Shown one piece after another: positions 6,960-13,012 of a stretch of 13,012 nt of DNA. Location of the stretch: the NCBI GenBank assembly GCA_023427545.1, contig JAEZBF010000280.1, positions 1 to 13,012 on the forward strand, read 5' to 3'. The translations under genes and the position numbers were made by a program. Origin of the DNA: Pseudomonadota bacterium (GTDB lineage Bacteria; Pseudomonadota; Alphaproteobacteria; Rhizobiales; Devosiaceae). Under the pieces are notes generated by a model. The model saw nothing but the letters and a program-made list of their open reading frames with translations. It ran no database searches and was not told where the DNA came from. Each line of letters opens with the position of its first letter. Position 1 is the stretch's first letter.

Positions 6960-8255
6960 ATGCTTAAGCAACTGTCCGGTGGCGCGGCGATCGCAACCCT
7001 GCTGGCGGGATCCGCAGTTGCGGGGCCGGGCGGCGATGCCTTCCGCGACGCCTTATACGCCGGCGAGCACGCCAAGGGCGTGGGCACGCTGACGCCGCTG
7101 GCGGCCGGCAGCGACCAAGAGGCGAAGTTCGGGCTGGGGGCGCTGCAATTCCTGCAGGGCTTCGAAGGCTTGGTGCAGGCGCTTTACCGACACGGATTGT
7201 CGTCGCCGGATGCCGGACCGCTCGGGCCGGTGCTCGGCATTCCGGTGCCGCAGAATGTCCTGGCGGAGCCGCTCGACTACGGCAAGTTCCGCACCATCCT
7301 GCAGAACCTGGTCACGGCGATGGACACCGCCCGCGCAACGCTGACGCAGGCGGGCGAGAGCGGCGACTACGTGATCGAGGTGGATCTCGCTCGGGTGCGG
7401 TTCGACATCAACGCCGACGGCAAGGCCGACGCGAGCGAGAGCGTGGGCGCACTGTTCCGCACGCTGGCGGGGGTAGAGGCGCAACCTCCCGAGCCGCTGC
7501 CTAACCCGACGACCCCGGAGACCGGGGGAGTGACCTCGGCGCCAAGTGAGGAGGGCAGCGGCGCGGCCGAGCAGATGCTCATTGGCTTGGACCGTGCTGA
7601 TGCAATCTGGCTGGCGGGATATTCCGAGGTGTTCGCCATCCAGAGCGATTTTTTCCTCGCGCACGACTTCACGGACTTCTTCAACTCCATCTTCCACCGG
7701 TTCTTCCCGCGCGCACGGCTGCCGATGCAGCCTTATGCGCAGGGCGGCAGCCTGGTGATGGACCCGCAGACCGACACCGCGATCGCCGATGCGGTTGCCG
7801 CCATTCACACGCTGAACTGGCCGGTGGTCGAGCCTGAGCGCCTTAAGGGGGTGCTGGAGCGGGCAGGGGCGGTGACCAATTTCTCGCGGGCAAACTGGGC
7901 CGCCATCCTGCTCGAGACCGACGACAACCATGAACTGCTGCCTTCCCCCAGGCAGACCGGACCTGGCGGCGAGCAGGTCACCCAAGAGCAGGTCGACGCC
8001 TGGCTCAAAACGCTCGACGACGTCGACGGAGTGATCGCCGGCGAGCTGTTGCTGCCGCACTGGCGCTTCCGGCAGGGCTTTGATCTCAAGGCGTACTTCG
8101 AGACGGCCACGCGAACCGACCTAGTGATGCTGCTAACCGGGATGGGCGCTCTGCCCTACCTAAAGGATGGACCGATCGCCAATGCCGAGGTGTTCGCTGC
8201 GGCCAATCGCGCGTTTGGGGAAAACCTGATTGGATATGCCTTCTGGTTCAATTGA
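6960..8255 (+). CDS. Exported protein of unknown function with EF-hand-like loop
   Basis: I do not recognise this 431-residue protein. It begins with a likely Sec signal peptide: basic start, hydrophobic stretch, and AVA followed by Gly as cleavage site after residue 21, so it is probably periplasmic. Residues 149-160 (DINADGKADASE) match a canonical calcium-binding EF-hand loop, with D1, N3, D5, G6, D9 and E12 in place. Residues ~174-202 are a Pro/Ser/Glu/Gly-rich linker, separating an N-terminal part from a C-terminal part. The latter opens with an aromatic run: eight Phe in residues 231-249. No enzyme motif is seen and there is no obvious transmembrane helix besides the signal. The ATG follows the ligA stop by 15 nt with GGGGG 5-9 nt upstream, and the next gene, also exported, begins 19 nt after its stop. 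Context with recN/ligA therefore looks like operon membership without a shared function. Calcium binding is an inference from the loop pattern only. Confidence 0.85.
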   Translation: MLKQLSGGAAIATLLAGSAVAGPGGDAFRDALYAGEHAKGVGTLTPLAAGSDQEAKFGLGALQFLQGFEGLVQALYRHGLSSPDAGPLGPVLGIPVPQNVLAEPLDYGKFRTILQNLVTAMDTARATLTQAGESGDYVIEVDLARVRFDINADGKADASESVGALFRTLAGVEAQPPEPLPNPTTPETGGVTSAPSEEGSGAAEQMLIGLDRADAIWLAGYSEVFAIQSDFFLAHDFTDFFNSIFHRFFPRARLPMQPYAQGGSLVMDPQTDTAIADAVAAIHTLNWPVVEPERLKGVLERAGAVTNFSRANWAAILLETDDNHELLPSPRQTGPGGEQVTQEQVDAWLKTLDDVDGVIAGELLLPHWRFRQGFDLKAYFETATRTDLVMLLTGMGALPYLKDGPIANAEVFAAANRAFGENLIGYAFWFN

Positions 8256-8274
8256 GTCTGTCCGAGAGGTCCTA

Positions 8275-8742
8275 ATGCGCCTGCTTGCGCCCATGCTCGC
8301 CTTCCTGATGTTGGTGCTGCCCGCAGGGGCAGTCGATTTCTCCAGCCCACGGGCTGTGGTGGAGGAGGCCTACCGGCCGTACGTGTCCGGCGAGGATTTC
8401 GACTGGTCGAAGTATGACCAGAGCGCCGTATTGAGCGAGGGGCTGAAGGCCCTCTACGCCAAGGATGCCGAGGAGGCCGGCGATGAGATCGGGCGCATCG
8501 ACTTCGATCCGCTGATCAACGGGCAGGATTATGACGTCAAGAAGCTCTCGATTGGCGAGCCGCAGATGCAGGGCGACAAGGCGGTGGTCGAGGTGACATT
8601 CGAGAACTTCGAGCGTCCCGAGACGATCCATATCTCGCTGGTGAAGGAAGCCGGCGGGTACCGGATCGACAACGTAACTTCGCTTGATCCCGAATACCCG
8701 TACGACCTCAGGGAGATCCTCGAAAGTCCGCTGCCGCAGTAG
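8275..8742 (+). CDS. Exported DUF3828-like protein
   Basis: A 155-residue protein with an N-terminal signal peptide (MRLLAPMLAFLMLVLPAGA, likely cut after A19), hence periplasmic. The mature part resembles the DUF3828 family of small NTF2-like exported proteins of unknown role. It has an early helix (SPRAVVEEAYRPYVSGED), a middle acidic part with DFDPLINGQDYD, strands such as KAVVEVTFENFERPETIHISLV, and the ending GGYRIDNVTS followed by YDLREILE. The family call is from memory of that C-terminal pattern and is moderate. ATG 8275 is chosen because AGAGG (8265-8269) precedes it by 5 nt and the signal peptide begins there; a TTG at 8230 in frame would overlap the upstream gene and bury the signal. 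The gene follows the EF-hand protein gene by 19 nt, so the two are likely cotranscribed. Its last 35 bases overlap the end of the convergent epimerase gene. Confidence 0.85.
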   Translation: MRLLAPMLAFLMLVLPAGAVDFSSPRAVVEEAYRPYVSGEDFDWSKYDQSAVLSEGLKALYAKDAEEAGDEIGRIDFDPLINGQDYDVKKLSIGEPQMQGDKAVVEVTFENFERPETIHISLVKEAGGYRIDNVTSLDPEYPYDLREILESPLPQ

Positions 8743-9595
8743 CGGCGTAGGCCTCCGCCATGCGGTGGAGGTCCACCTCCGGTGAGTTGGGCGGGCTCCA
8801 GCCGAGGGCCGGAAGCTTCTCCATTTCAACGATCTGATCGCCGAGCAGCTGATCGGCCATTCGGACGCGACCTGTCGCACTCAGAGCGGCGCGGATGAGA
8901 TCTGGCGGGAGCGACAGCAGGTTGGGCGGACGGCCGAAGCCGGCGCGGATTGCGGTCACGATCTCAGGCAGCGAGAGGTCGCGGTTGTCGGTGACATGAA
9001 CGATGCCCTGACCGGGATGATCGAGCAGGAAGAGCAGGGCTGAGACCAAGTTCCCAAGCCCGACCATGCTGCGGCGGTTGCGGACGGCGCCGAAGGGTAG
9101 CGGCAGCGGCGTGCGGCAGAGCCGCAGCAGCGCGGCCAGGTTGCCCTTCGCGCCGGGGCCGTAGACGAGGGGCGGACGCAGGATGGTGAGGGCGGGCGCA
9201 GCGCCAGCCGCCAGGAGAGCCGTTTCGGCTTTCGCCTTGGCGCGGTCGTAGGGGGTGGTCGGGGCGAGGGGGCTGTCCTCGCGTAACGGGCCGGCGTTGC
9301 CGCCGAGCACCGCGATCGTCGACACCTGGATCATCTGCGGAACGCCGGCAGCGCGGGCCGCCTCTTGGACGGCGAGCGGCAGCTCGGCATTGGCCACTTC
9401 GAACGCGCCAGGCAGGGGCGCCTTGCGGCCGCTGCGATGGGCGAGACCGGCGAGATGGATAACGGCGTCGGCGCCTAGCATGACCGGGGCGTAGAACTCG
9501 CGGGGCAGGGCGACCGGGTCGTGGCCGGCGGCGGTGAGGGTGGGCAGCAGGGCGGAGCCGATGAAGCCGGTGGCGCCTGTGACCGCCACGCGCAA
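8708..9595 (-). CDS. NAD-dependent epimerase/dehydratase (extended SDR family)
   Basis: A 295-residue extended short-chain dehydrogenase/reductase, a class that modifies nucleotide sugars such as UDP-glucose. The N-terminus carries the dinucleotide motif TGATGFIG (glycines 7, 10, 13), HLAG at 47-50, the catalytic S92 in QVSTIAVLGG, and the catalytic pair Y116-x3-K120 in PYDRAK. Further on are LRPPLVYGPGAKGNL and GAVRNRRSMVGLGNLVSAL, typical of the UDP-glucose 4-epimerase-like members found near polysaccharide genes. The true substrate cannot be told. TTG 9595 is preferred as start: GGAG lies 9 nt upstream and the motif then begins at residue 7. A GTG at 9628 would add 11 residues and overlap pepP by 31 bp. 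With the TTG start only 2 nt separate it from the pepP stop, so translation is probably coupled. Its 3' end overlaps the opposing DUF3828-like gene (8708-8742). No other sugar genes are nearby. Confidence 0.9.
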   Translation of the reverse strand: MRVAVTGATGFIGSALLPTLTAAGHDPVALPREFYAPVMLGADAVIHLAGLAHRSGRKAPLPGAFEVANAELPLAVQEAARAAGVPQMIQVSTIAVLGGNAGPLREDSPLAPTTPYDRAKAKAETALLAAGAAPALTILRPPLVYGPGAKGNLAALLRLCRTPLPLPFGAVRNRRSMVGLGNLVSALLFLLDHPGQGIVHVTDNRDLSLPEIVTAIRAGFGRPPNLLSLPPDLIRAALSATGRVRMADQLLGDQIVEMEKLPALGWSPPNSPEVDLHRMAEAYAATAAADFRGSP

Positions 9596-9597
9596 GG

Positions 9598-11427
9598 TCA
9601 GAGGCTCCGCGTCGCCTGCTTCAGCCACGCCTTCTCGGCGCCCTTGAGCAACGGCCCGATCTCGGTCCAGACGCGATTATGGTAGGCGTTGAGCCAGTCG
9701 CGCTCGGCGGAGGAGAGAAGCGCCTCATCGACGAGGCGCAGGTCGATGGGGGCGAGGGTGAGCGTTTCAAACTCGAGGAAGCGGCCGCCGCCGATTGCAC
9801 TCTCGGTGACGAGGACCAGGTTCTCGGTGCGGATGCCGTATTCGCCGGGTTTGTAGAAGCCGGGCTCGTTGGAGATGATCATTCCCGGCTCGAGCGGCAG
9901 GGTGTAGCGTGGCGCGATGCCGGTGGGACCCTCGTGTACCGAGAGGAAGGCGCCGACGCCGTGGCCTGTCCCGTGGTCGTAGGTGACGCCGGCCTGCCAG
10001 AGGAACTGACGGGCGAGGGCGTCGATCTGCGCGCCGGACGTGCCGCGCGGGAAGCGGGCCATCGAGATCGCCAGCATCCCCTTGAGGACACGGGTGAAGC
10101 GATCCTTCTGCTCGGCCGTCACGGGTTCGGTTGCGACGGTGCGGGTGATGTCGGTGGTGCCCGAGAGATACTGGCCGCCAGAATCCACCAGCATCAGATC
10201 GCCCGGTTGGACGGTGCGGTCGGTCTTGTCGCTGACGTGGTAGTGGACGATGGCGCCGTTCGGCCCGGAGCCGGATATCGTGTCGAAGCTGATGTCGACC
10301 AGGCTGGGCTCGTCGCGCCGGAAGGCCTCGAGCGCCGTCACGATGCCGATCTCGGTGAGCTGGCCTTGGGGCGCCTCAGCGTCGAGCCAGCACAGGAAGC
10401 GCGCCATTGCGACGCCGTCGAGGCGGTGGGCCTCGCGCATGCCGCCGATCTCGGCGTCGTTCTTGCGGGACTTGGGCAGGAGGACGGGATCGCGCTTTTC
10501 GACGATAACCGCTTCGCTGACGTTCCTGATGGCGTGGACGACGGCGACGGGGGCGGTGGCGGGATCGAGCAGGACCCGCCGGTCGGCGGCGCCGCGCTGG
10601 CGCAGGGCAGCGACGAAGGTGCTGACGTCAGCTACCTTGGCGACGTCCTTCAGCCCCGCGCGCACCTCCGGGCCGATCTTCTGCTTGTCGAGATAGACGG
10701 TGGGCTTGCCCTTGCGCGGGACGATGGCGAAGCCGAGCACGAACGGCGTGTTGGGAACGTCGCGACCGCGCATATTGAAGAGCCAGCAGATCGATTCCGG
10801 CAGAGTGAGGACGGTGGCGTCGACATTTTCTTCGGCGAGCGCCTGGCGCAGATCATTGAGCTTTTCGGCGGCGGTGCGGCCGGCGCGGTTGTGGCCAAGG
10901 AACTCGATTGGGGTGGCCGGCGCGGGCGGGCGCTCCGTCCAGATGCGGTCAACCAGGTTGGCGGAGGGGACCAGCGTTGCCCTGCCAGCGAGCTTCTTAG
11001 TGAGGTCCTTGATCTCGCCGGGCGTGTGGAGCCAGGGGTCGTAGCCGATCTTGCCACCGGCGGGCACGAACTCGGCGATGCGCTCGGAGAGGCTCGCTTG
11101 GGGGACGGTGAGGACGGTGATCTTTTTTGTGTCGGTTTCGGCTGGCGCCTGAAGCGTGTAGCGGCTGTCGACGAAAAGGCCGGCCTTGGCCGGTCCTACG
11201 ATTGCGACGCCGGCCGAGCCGGTGAAGCCGGTGATGTAGGCGAGGCGGGCTTCGCTGGCGGGGACGGACTCGCCCCGATGGGCGTCGGCGCGGGGGATAA
11301 GGAAGCCGTCGAGCCCGGCCGCTGCAATCTCCGCGCGCAGGGCCTTGAGCCGCGGCGCGACGGTGCTTGGGTCGGTGCGGTTGGCGAAGCTCTGGAACCT
11401 GGCTGGCGGAAATGTGCGGGCGGGCAT
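9598..11427 (-). CDS. pepP: Aminopeptidase P family (Xaa-Pro aminopeptidase, M24B)
   Basis: This is a metallopeptidase that removes the N-terminal residue of peptides with proline in second place; it acts in the cytoplasm and no signal peptide is seen. At 609 residues it is of the long three-domain type (like eukaryotic cytosolic XPNPEP1), not the short ~440-residue E. coli PepP. Two creatinase-like N-terminal domains (about residues 20-330; GFLIPRADAHRGE and FTGSAGVAIV near the start) precede the pita-bread catalytic domain. All five metal ligands are present: D415 (LVDSGG), D426 (TTDITRT), H489 (TGHGVG), E521 (SNEPGFY) and E535 (RTENLV). The ATG lies 9 nt after the prmA stop, with AAGG overlapping that stop codon as ribosome site. 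The order prmA-pepP is common in rhizobia-like genomes. The symbol pepP is a family label; the specific substrate range is not shown. Confidence 0.95.
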   Translation of the reverse strand: MPARTFPPARFQSFANRTDPSTVAPRLKALRAEIAAAGLDGFLIPRADAHRGESVPASEARLAYITGFTGSAGVAIVGPAKAGLFVDSRYTLQAPAETDTKKITVLTVPQASLSERIAEFVPAGGKIGYDPWLHTPGEIKDLTKKLAGRATLVPSANLVDRIWTERPPAPATPIEFLGHNRAGRTAAEKLNDLRQALAEENVDATVLTLPESICWLFNMRGRDVPNTPFVLGFAIVPRKGKPTVYLDKQKIGPEVRAGLKDVAKVADVSTFVAALRQRGAADRRVLLDPATAPVAVVHAIRNVSEAVIVEKRDPVLLPKSRKNDAEIGGMREAHRLDGVAMARFLCWLDAEAPQGQLTEIGIVTALEAFRRDEPSLVDISFDTISGSGPNGAIVHYHVSDKTDRTVQPGDLMLVDSGGQYLSGTTDITRTVATEPVTAEQKDRFTRVLKGMLAISMARFPRGTSGAQIDALARQFLWQAGVTYDHGTGHGVGAFLSVHEGPTGIAPRYTLPLEPGMIISNEPGFYKPGEYGIRTENLVLVTESAIGGGRFLEFETLTLAPIDLRLVDEALLSSAERDWLNAYHNRVWTEIGPLLKGAEKAWLKQATRSL

Positions 11428-11436
11428 GGAGTGACC

Positions 11437-12306
11437 TTACAGCTTTTGAAGGATCAGCGTCGTCCAGTCGCCCCGGACGATGCGGCTGCGCTGGACGGCG
11501 CCCTGGGCACGATAGGCAGCGAGGACGCGGGTCGCCTGCGGCGTCAGGATGCCCGAGAGGATGATGGCGGCACCCGGTTCGGCCGCGCGGCAGAGGGCAG
11601 GGGCGAGGGCGGTCAGCGGGCCGGCGAGGATGTTCGCGACGAGGAGGTCGTAGGGGGCGCGGCGGGCGATCTCGGCATGCGCCATTCCGGTCGCAACTAC
11701 GGTCCGCACGAGGGCGCCGACGCCGTTCTCGCGGGCATTGTCGGCGGCGGTGCGCACGGCGACCGGGTCGATGTCGCTGGCGAGGACCGGCAGGTGGGTG
11801 CGCCTGGCGATGGCGATGGCGAGCACGCCAGTGCCGGTGCCGACATCAAGCGGGCGATGGATTTCCCGGCGCTTCAGCACGCGCGAGATGGCTTCGAGAC
11901 AGCCGGTGGTGGTCTCGTGATGGCCGGTGCCGAAGGCCTGCGCAGCGTCGATGTGGATGGGCGTGAGTCCGCTGGGCAGGGGCCCCCTGTGGTGGCTGCC
12001 GTAGATGTAGAAGCCGCCGGCGGTTACCGGTTGCAGGCCTTCGAGCGAGAGGGAGACCCAGTCGGTTGCCGGATCGATCTCGCTGACGGTGAAATCGACG
12101 TTGCCGCCGAGGGTTGAGCGCGCGAGTTCGGAAAACGAATCAACGTCGGGCAGGTCCTGGCAGGTCGCCTCGAACACCCACTCGCCGGTTTCGGCATCTT
12201 CGTGCGCGGACGCGGTGAGCGCGAGGTCGCCCCGCTCCATGACGGCGTCCACCAGGGCGTAGGCCTGCTCGCGGGTGAGCGGGGTGGAGAGTTGGGAGAG
12301 CGGCAT
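11437..12306 (-). CDS. prmA: Ribosomal protein L11 methyltransferase PrmA
   Basis: PrmA uses S-adenosylmethionine to trimethylate amino groups of ribosomal protein L11 in the cytoplasm. The 289-residue product is normal length (E. coli 293). An N-terminal substrate-recognition domain (about residues 1-100) is followed by the methyltransferase fold. That fold shows AFGTGHHETTTGCLEAI, the SAM-binding loop LDVGTGTGVLAIA (residues 153-165), the acidic strand end ASDIDPVAV, and VANILAGPL with N225, all diagnostic of PrmA. The ATG is not preceded by a clear purine-rich ribosome site; just upstream is GGTTC and the 8-bp palindrome AACCGGTT (12308-12315). It is followed after 9 nt by pepP, with which it is likely cotranscribed. 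The upstream 66-nt gap to the SRPBCC gene contains a long hairpin (12324-12356), so prmA may begin a new unit or be read through. Confidence 0.96.
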   Translation of the reverse strand: MPLSQLSTPLTREQAYALVDAVMERGDLALTASAHEDAETGEWVFEATCQDLPDVDSFSELARSTLGGNVDFTVSEIDPATDWVSLSLEGLQPVTAGGFYIYGSHHRGPLPSGLTPIHIDAAQAFGTGHHETTTGCLEAISRVLKRREIHRPLDVGTGTGVLAIAIARRTHLPVLASDIDPVAVRTAADNARENGVGALVRTVVATGMAHAEIARRAPYDLLVANILAGPLTALAPALCRAAEPGAAIILSGILTPQATRVLAAYRAQGAVQRSRIVRGDWTTLILQKL

Positions 12307-12323
12307 GAACCGGTTGTGGCGGG

Positions 12324-12356
12324 GGGCGCTCCGGGTGTCAACGGCCCGGAGAGCCC
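12324..12356 (-). other. Hairpin-forming inverted repeat between SRPBCC gene and prmA
   Basis: GGGCGCTCCGGG (12324-12335) and CCCGGAGAGCCC (12345-12356) pair over 12 bp with one mismatch around a 9-nt loop. It lies just after the SRPBCC stop and 18 nt before the prmA start, on the minus strand. No T run follows on either strand, so it is not a classic intrinsic terminator; it could slow or end transcription, protect a 3' end, or affect prmA translation. The structure is seen; its role is inference. Confidence 0.45.
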
Positions 12357-12372
12357 AACAGCAGCGCCGCGG

Positions 12373-12831
12373 TCAGCCGAGTTCGGCGGCGATGGCTCCG
12401 ATACGCGGGAGGATACTCTTCCAGCCCTGGCTCATCGCGTCGTAGCCCATGTCGTTCTGCGGGGAACGGAAGCCGTCGTGAACCATGCGAACCCTGGTGC
12501 CACCCTCGCCCGGGGTCAGCGTCCAGGTCACGACACTGTCGAGCGCCGAGCCGACATCCGGGCTGGTGGTGGAACCGCCGATCCAGGTGTAGCGCAGCAG
12601 CCGCGGAGGATCGAAGGCGGTGATTTCGCAGCGGACGGTGCCGTCCCAGTCGGCCATCGGCCTCGACTGCGTGGTGAAGCGGCGGCCTAGGCCAGGCTCG
12701 AAGTCGTTCTTCATCAGCCAGCGTGCGATCAGGTCGCTGCGGGTGAGGGTGGTCCAGATGGTCTCCGGCGCGTGCGGCAGGGTCTCCTCGACGACAATTG
12801 CGCGGGTCTGGTCCTTGGCGATGGCGGTCAT
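12373..12831 (-). CDS. SRPBCC/AHSA1-like domain protein paired with ArsR regulator
   Basis: A 152-residue single-domain protein of the SRPBCC (START/Bet v1-like) superfamily, AHSA1-type. These proteins form a helix-grip cavity that can bind hydrophobic ligands; the ligand here is unknown. Family features are the opening IVVEETLPHAPETIWTTLT, then SDLIARWLMKNDFEPGLGRRF, strands GTVRCEITAFDPPRLLRYTW and VVTWTLTPGEGGTRVRMVHDGF, and the closing long helix MGYDAMSQGWKSILPRIGAI. ATG 12831 is chosen because it overlaps the stop of the preceding ArsR gene as ATGA (12828-12831) and has AGGAG about 11-12 nt upstream. A longer frame opening at 12885 would extend into the ArsR coding region. ArsR plus SRPBCC in one overlapping pair is a very common bacterial arrangement, and the regulator probably controls this gene. 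Confidence 0.9.
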   Translation of the reverse strand: MTAIAKDQTRAIVVEETLPHAPETIWTTLTRSDLIARWLMKNDFEPGLGRRFTTQSRPMADWDGTVRCEITAFDPPRLLRYTWIGGSTTSPDVGSALDSVVTWTLTPGEGGTRVRMVHDGFRSPQNDMGYDAMSQGWKSILPRIGAIAAELG

Positions 12832-13012
12832 TTCGGGTCGATCTCCTGGAGCAGCGTCTTGAGGTTGGAGAAGCGTTCGCGCCAAAACAGGCCGTAGATG
12901 CCGAGCCAGTCGACGAGCGGATCGAGGCCGCGGGGTTCGGCACGGTAGCGTACGTTGCGGCCGTCACGACGCTCGCTGACGAGCCCGGCGGTACGGAGGG
13001 CCTTGAGGTGCT
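12828..13012 (-). CDS. ArsR-family transcriptional regulator, C-terminal part (5' end outside window)
   Basis: A frame open on the minus strand from the window edge to TGA at 12828-12830 encodes the last 60 residues of a winged-helix regulator. It starts in the recognition helix (HLKALRTAGLV) and continues into the beta wing (SERRDGRNVRYRAEP), the classical end of the ArsR/SmtB DNA-binding domain. A helical tail follows, rich in aromatic residues and Leu (LDPLVDWLGIYGLFWRERF, then SNLKTLLQEIDPK). The N-terminal part and start codon lie beyond base 13012. No Cys or His cluster for metal binding is present in the visible part, so the sensed signal cannot be told. The stop overlaps the SRPBCC ATG by 4 bp. 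Such regulators usually repress their own operon. Confidence 0.9.
   Translation of the reverse strand, partial: HLKALRTAGLVSERRDGRNVRYRAEPRGLDPLVDWLGIYGLFWRERFSNLKTLLQEIDPK

Noticed and set aside
4128..6971. Open frame of 947 codons on the minus strand, antisense to recN and ligA
   Set aside because: recN and ligA on the plus strand have full family motifs; the antisense translation is rich in Arg, His, Leu and Val with no recognisable domain, as expected for the opposite strand of GC-rich coding DNA.
7053..8060. Open frame of 335 codons on the minus strand opposite the EF-hand protein
   Set aside because: The plus-strand frame has a signal peptide, good start context and operon spacing; the antisense product is Arg/Gln/His-rich with no pattern.
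9679..12117. Open frame of 812 codons on the plus strand, antisense to pepP and prmA
   Set aside because: Gly/Asp/Glu/Ala-rich low-complexity translation without any domain, while both minus-strand genes carry complete catalytic motifs.
12832..12885. Upstream extension of the SRPBCC gene
   Set aside because: Would read through the ArsR C-terminal codons; the ATGA overlap gives a natural start at 12831.
12338..12967. Open frame of 209 codons on the minus strand across the ArsR/SRPBCC region
   Set aside because: It is a frame-shifted reading of two genes that are recognisable and overlap as ATGA.
1..13012. CRISPR arrays, insertion sequences, tRNA/rRNA genes, toxin-antitoxin or defence genes
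   Set aside because: No direct-repeat array, no transposase-like product, no tRNA cloverleaf and no foreign-looking base composition was noticed on reading either strand.

Overview
The window is GC-rich, densely coded bacterial chromosome. Its plus-strand half carries ftsZ (3' part)-lpxC-bamD-recN-ligA, the tail of the division/cell-wall cluster. This gene order, an FtsZ with a linker of about 200 residues, and the prmA-pepP pair point to an alphaproteobacterium of the order Hyphomicrobiales (rhizobia and relatives). A Devosia-like genome is my best guess, but it is an inference from gene order and protein style, not from a search.

Layout, plus strand (1-8742): ftsZ ends at 960 and is followed by a textbook intrinsic terminator (990-1021). 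Next come lpxC (lipid A synthesis), bamD (outer-membrane protein assembly lipoprotein), a candidate promoter, recN (double-strand break repair) and ligA (NAD-dependent DNA ligase). Two small-gap genes for exported proteins follow: one unknown protein with a canonical EF-hand-like loop, and one DUF3828-like protein. The recN/ligA frames overlap by 4 bp and the next two gaps are 15 and 19 nt, so recN-ligA-unknown-DUF3828 looks like one transcription unit.

Layout, minus strand (13012 down to 8708): the 3' part of an ArsR-family regulator overlaps an SRPBCC/AHSA1-like gene by 4 bp. After a 66-nt gap holding a hairpin come prmA (ribosomal protein L11 methyltransferase), pepP (long M24B aminopeptidase P) and an NAD-dependent epimerase/dehydratase. 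The last three are 9 nt and about 2 nt apart. The two halves of the window converge, and the last plus gene and last minus gene overlap tail to tail by 35 bp (8708-8742).

The genes are mostly core housekeeping: division, envelope biogenesis, DNA repair/ligation and translation-factor modification. I saw no mobile element, CRISPR array, tRNA, rRNA or defence cassette, and no intergenic stretch over 300 bases. I did not find a convincing undescribed system. The least explained items are the exported EF-hand protein behind ligA, the charged insertion in LigA, and the missing promoter space between the ftsZ terminator and lpxC.
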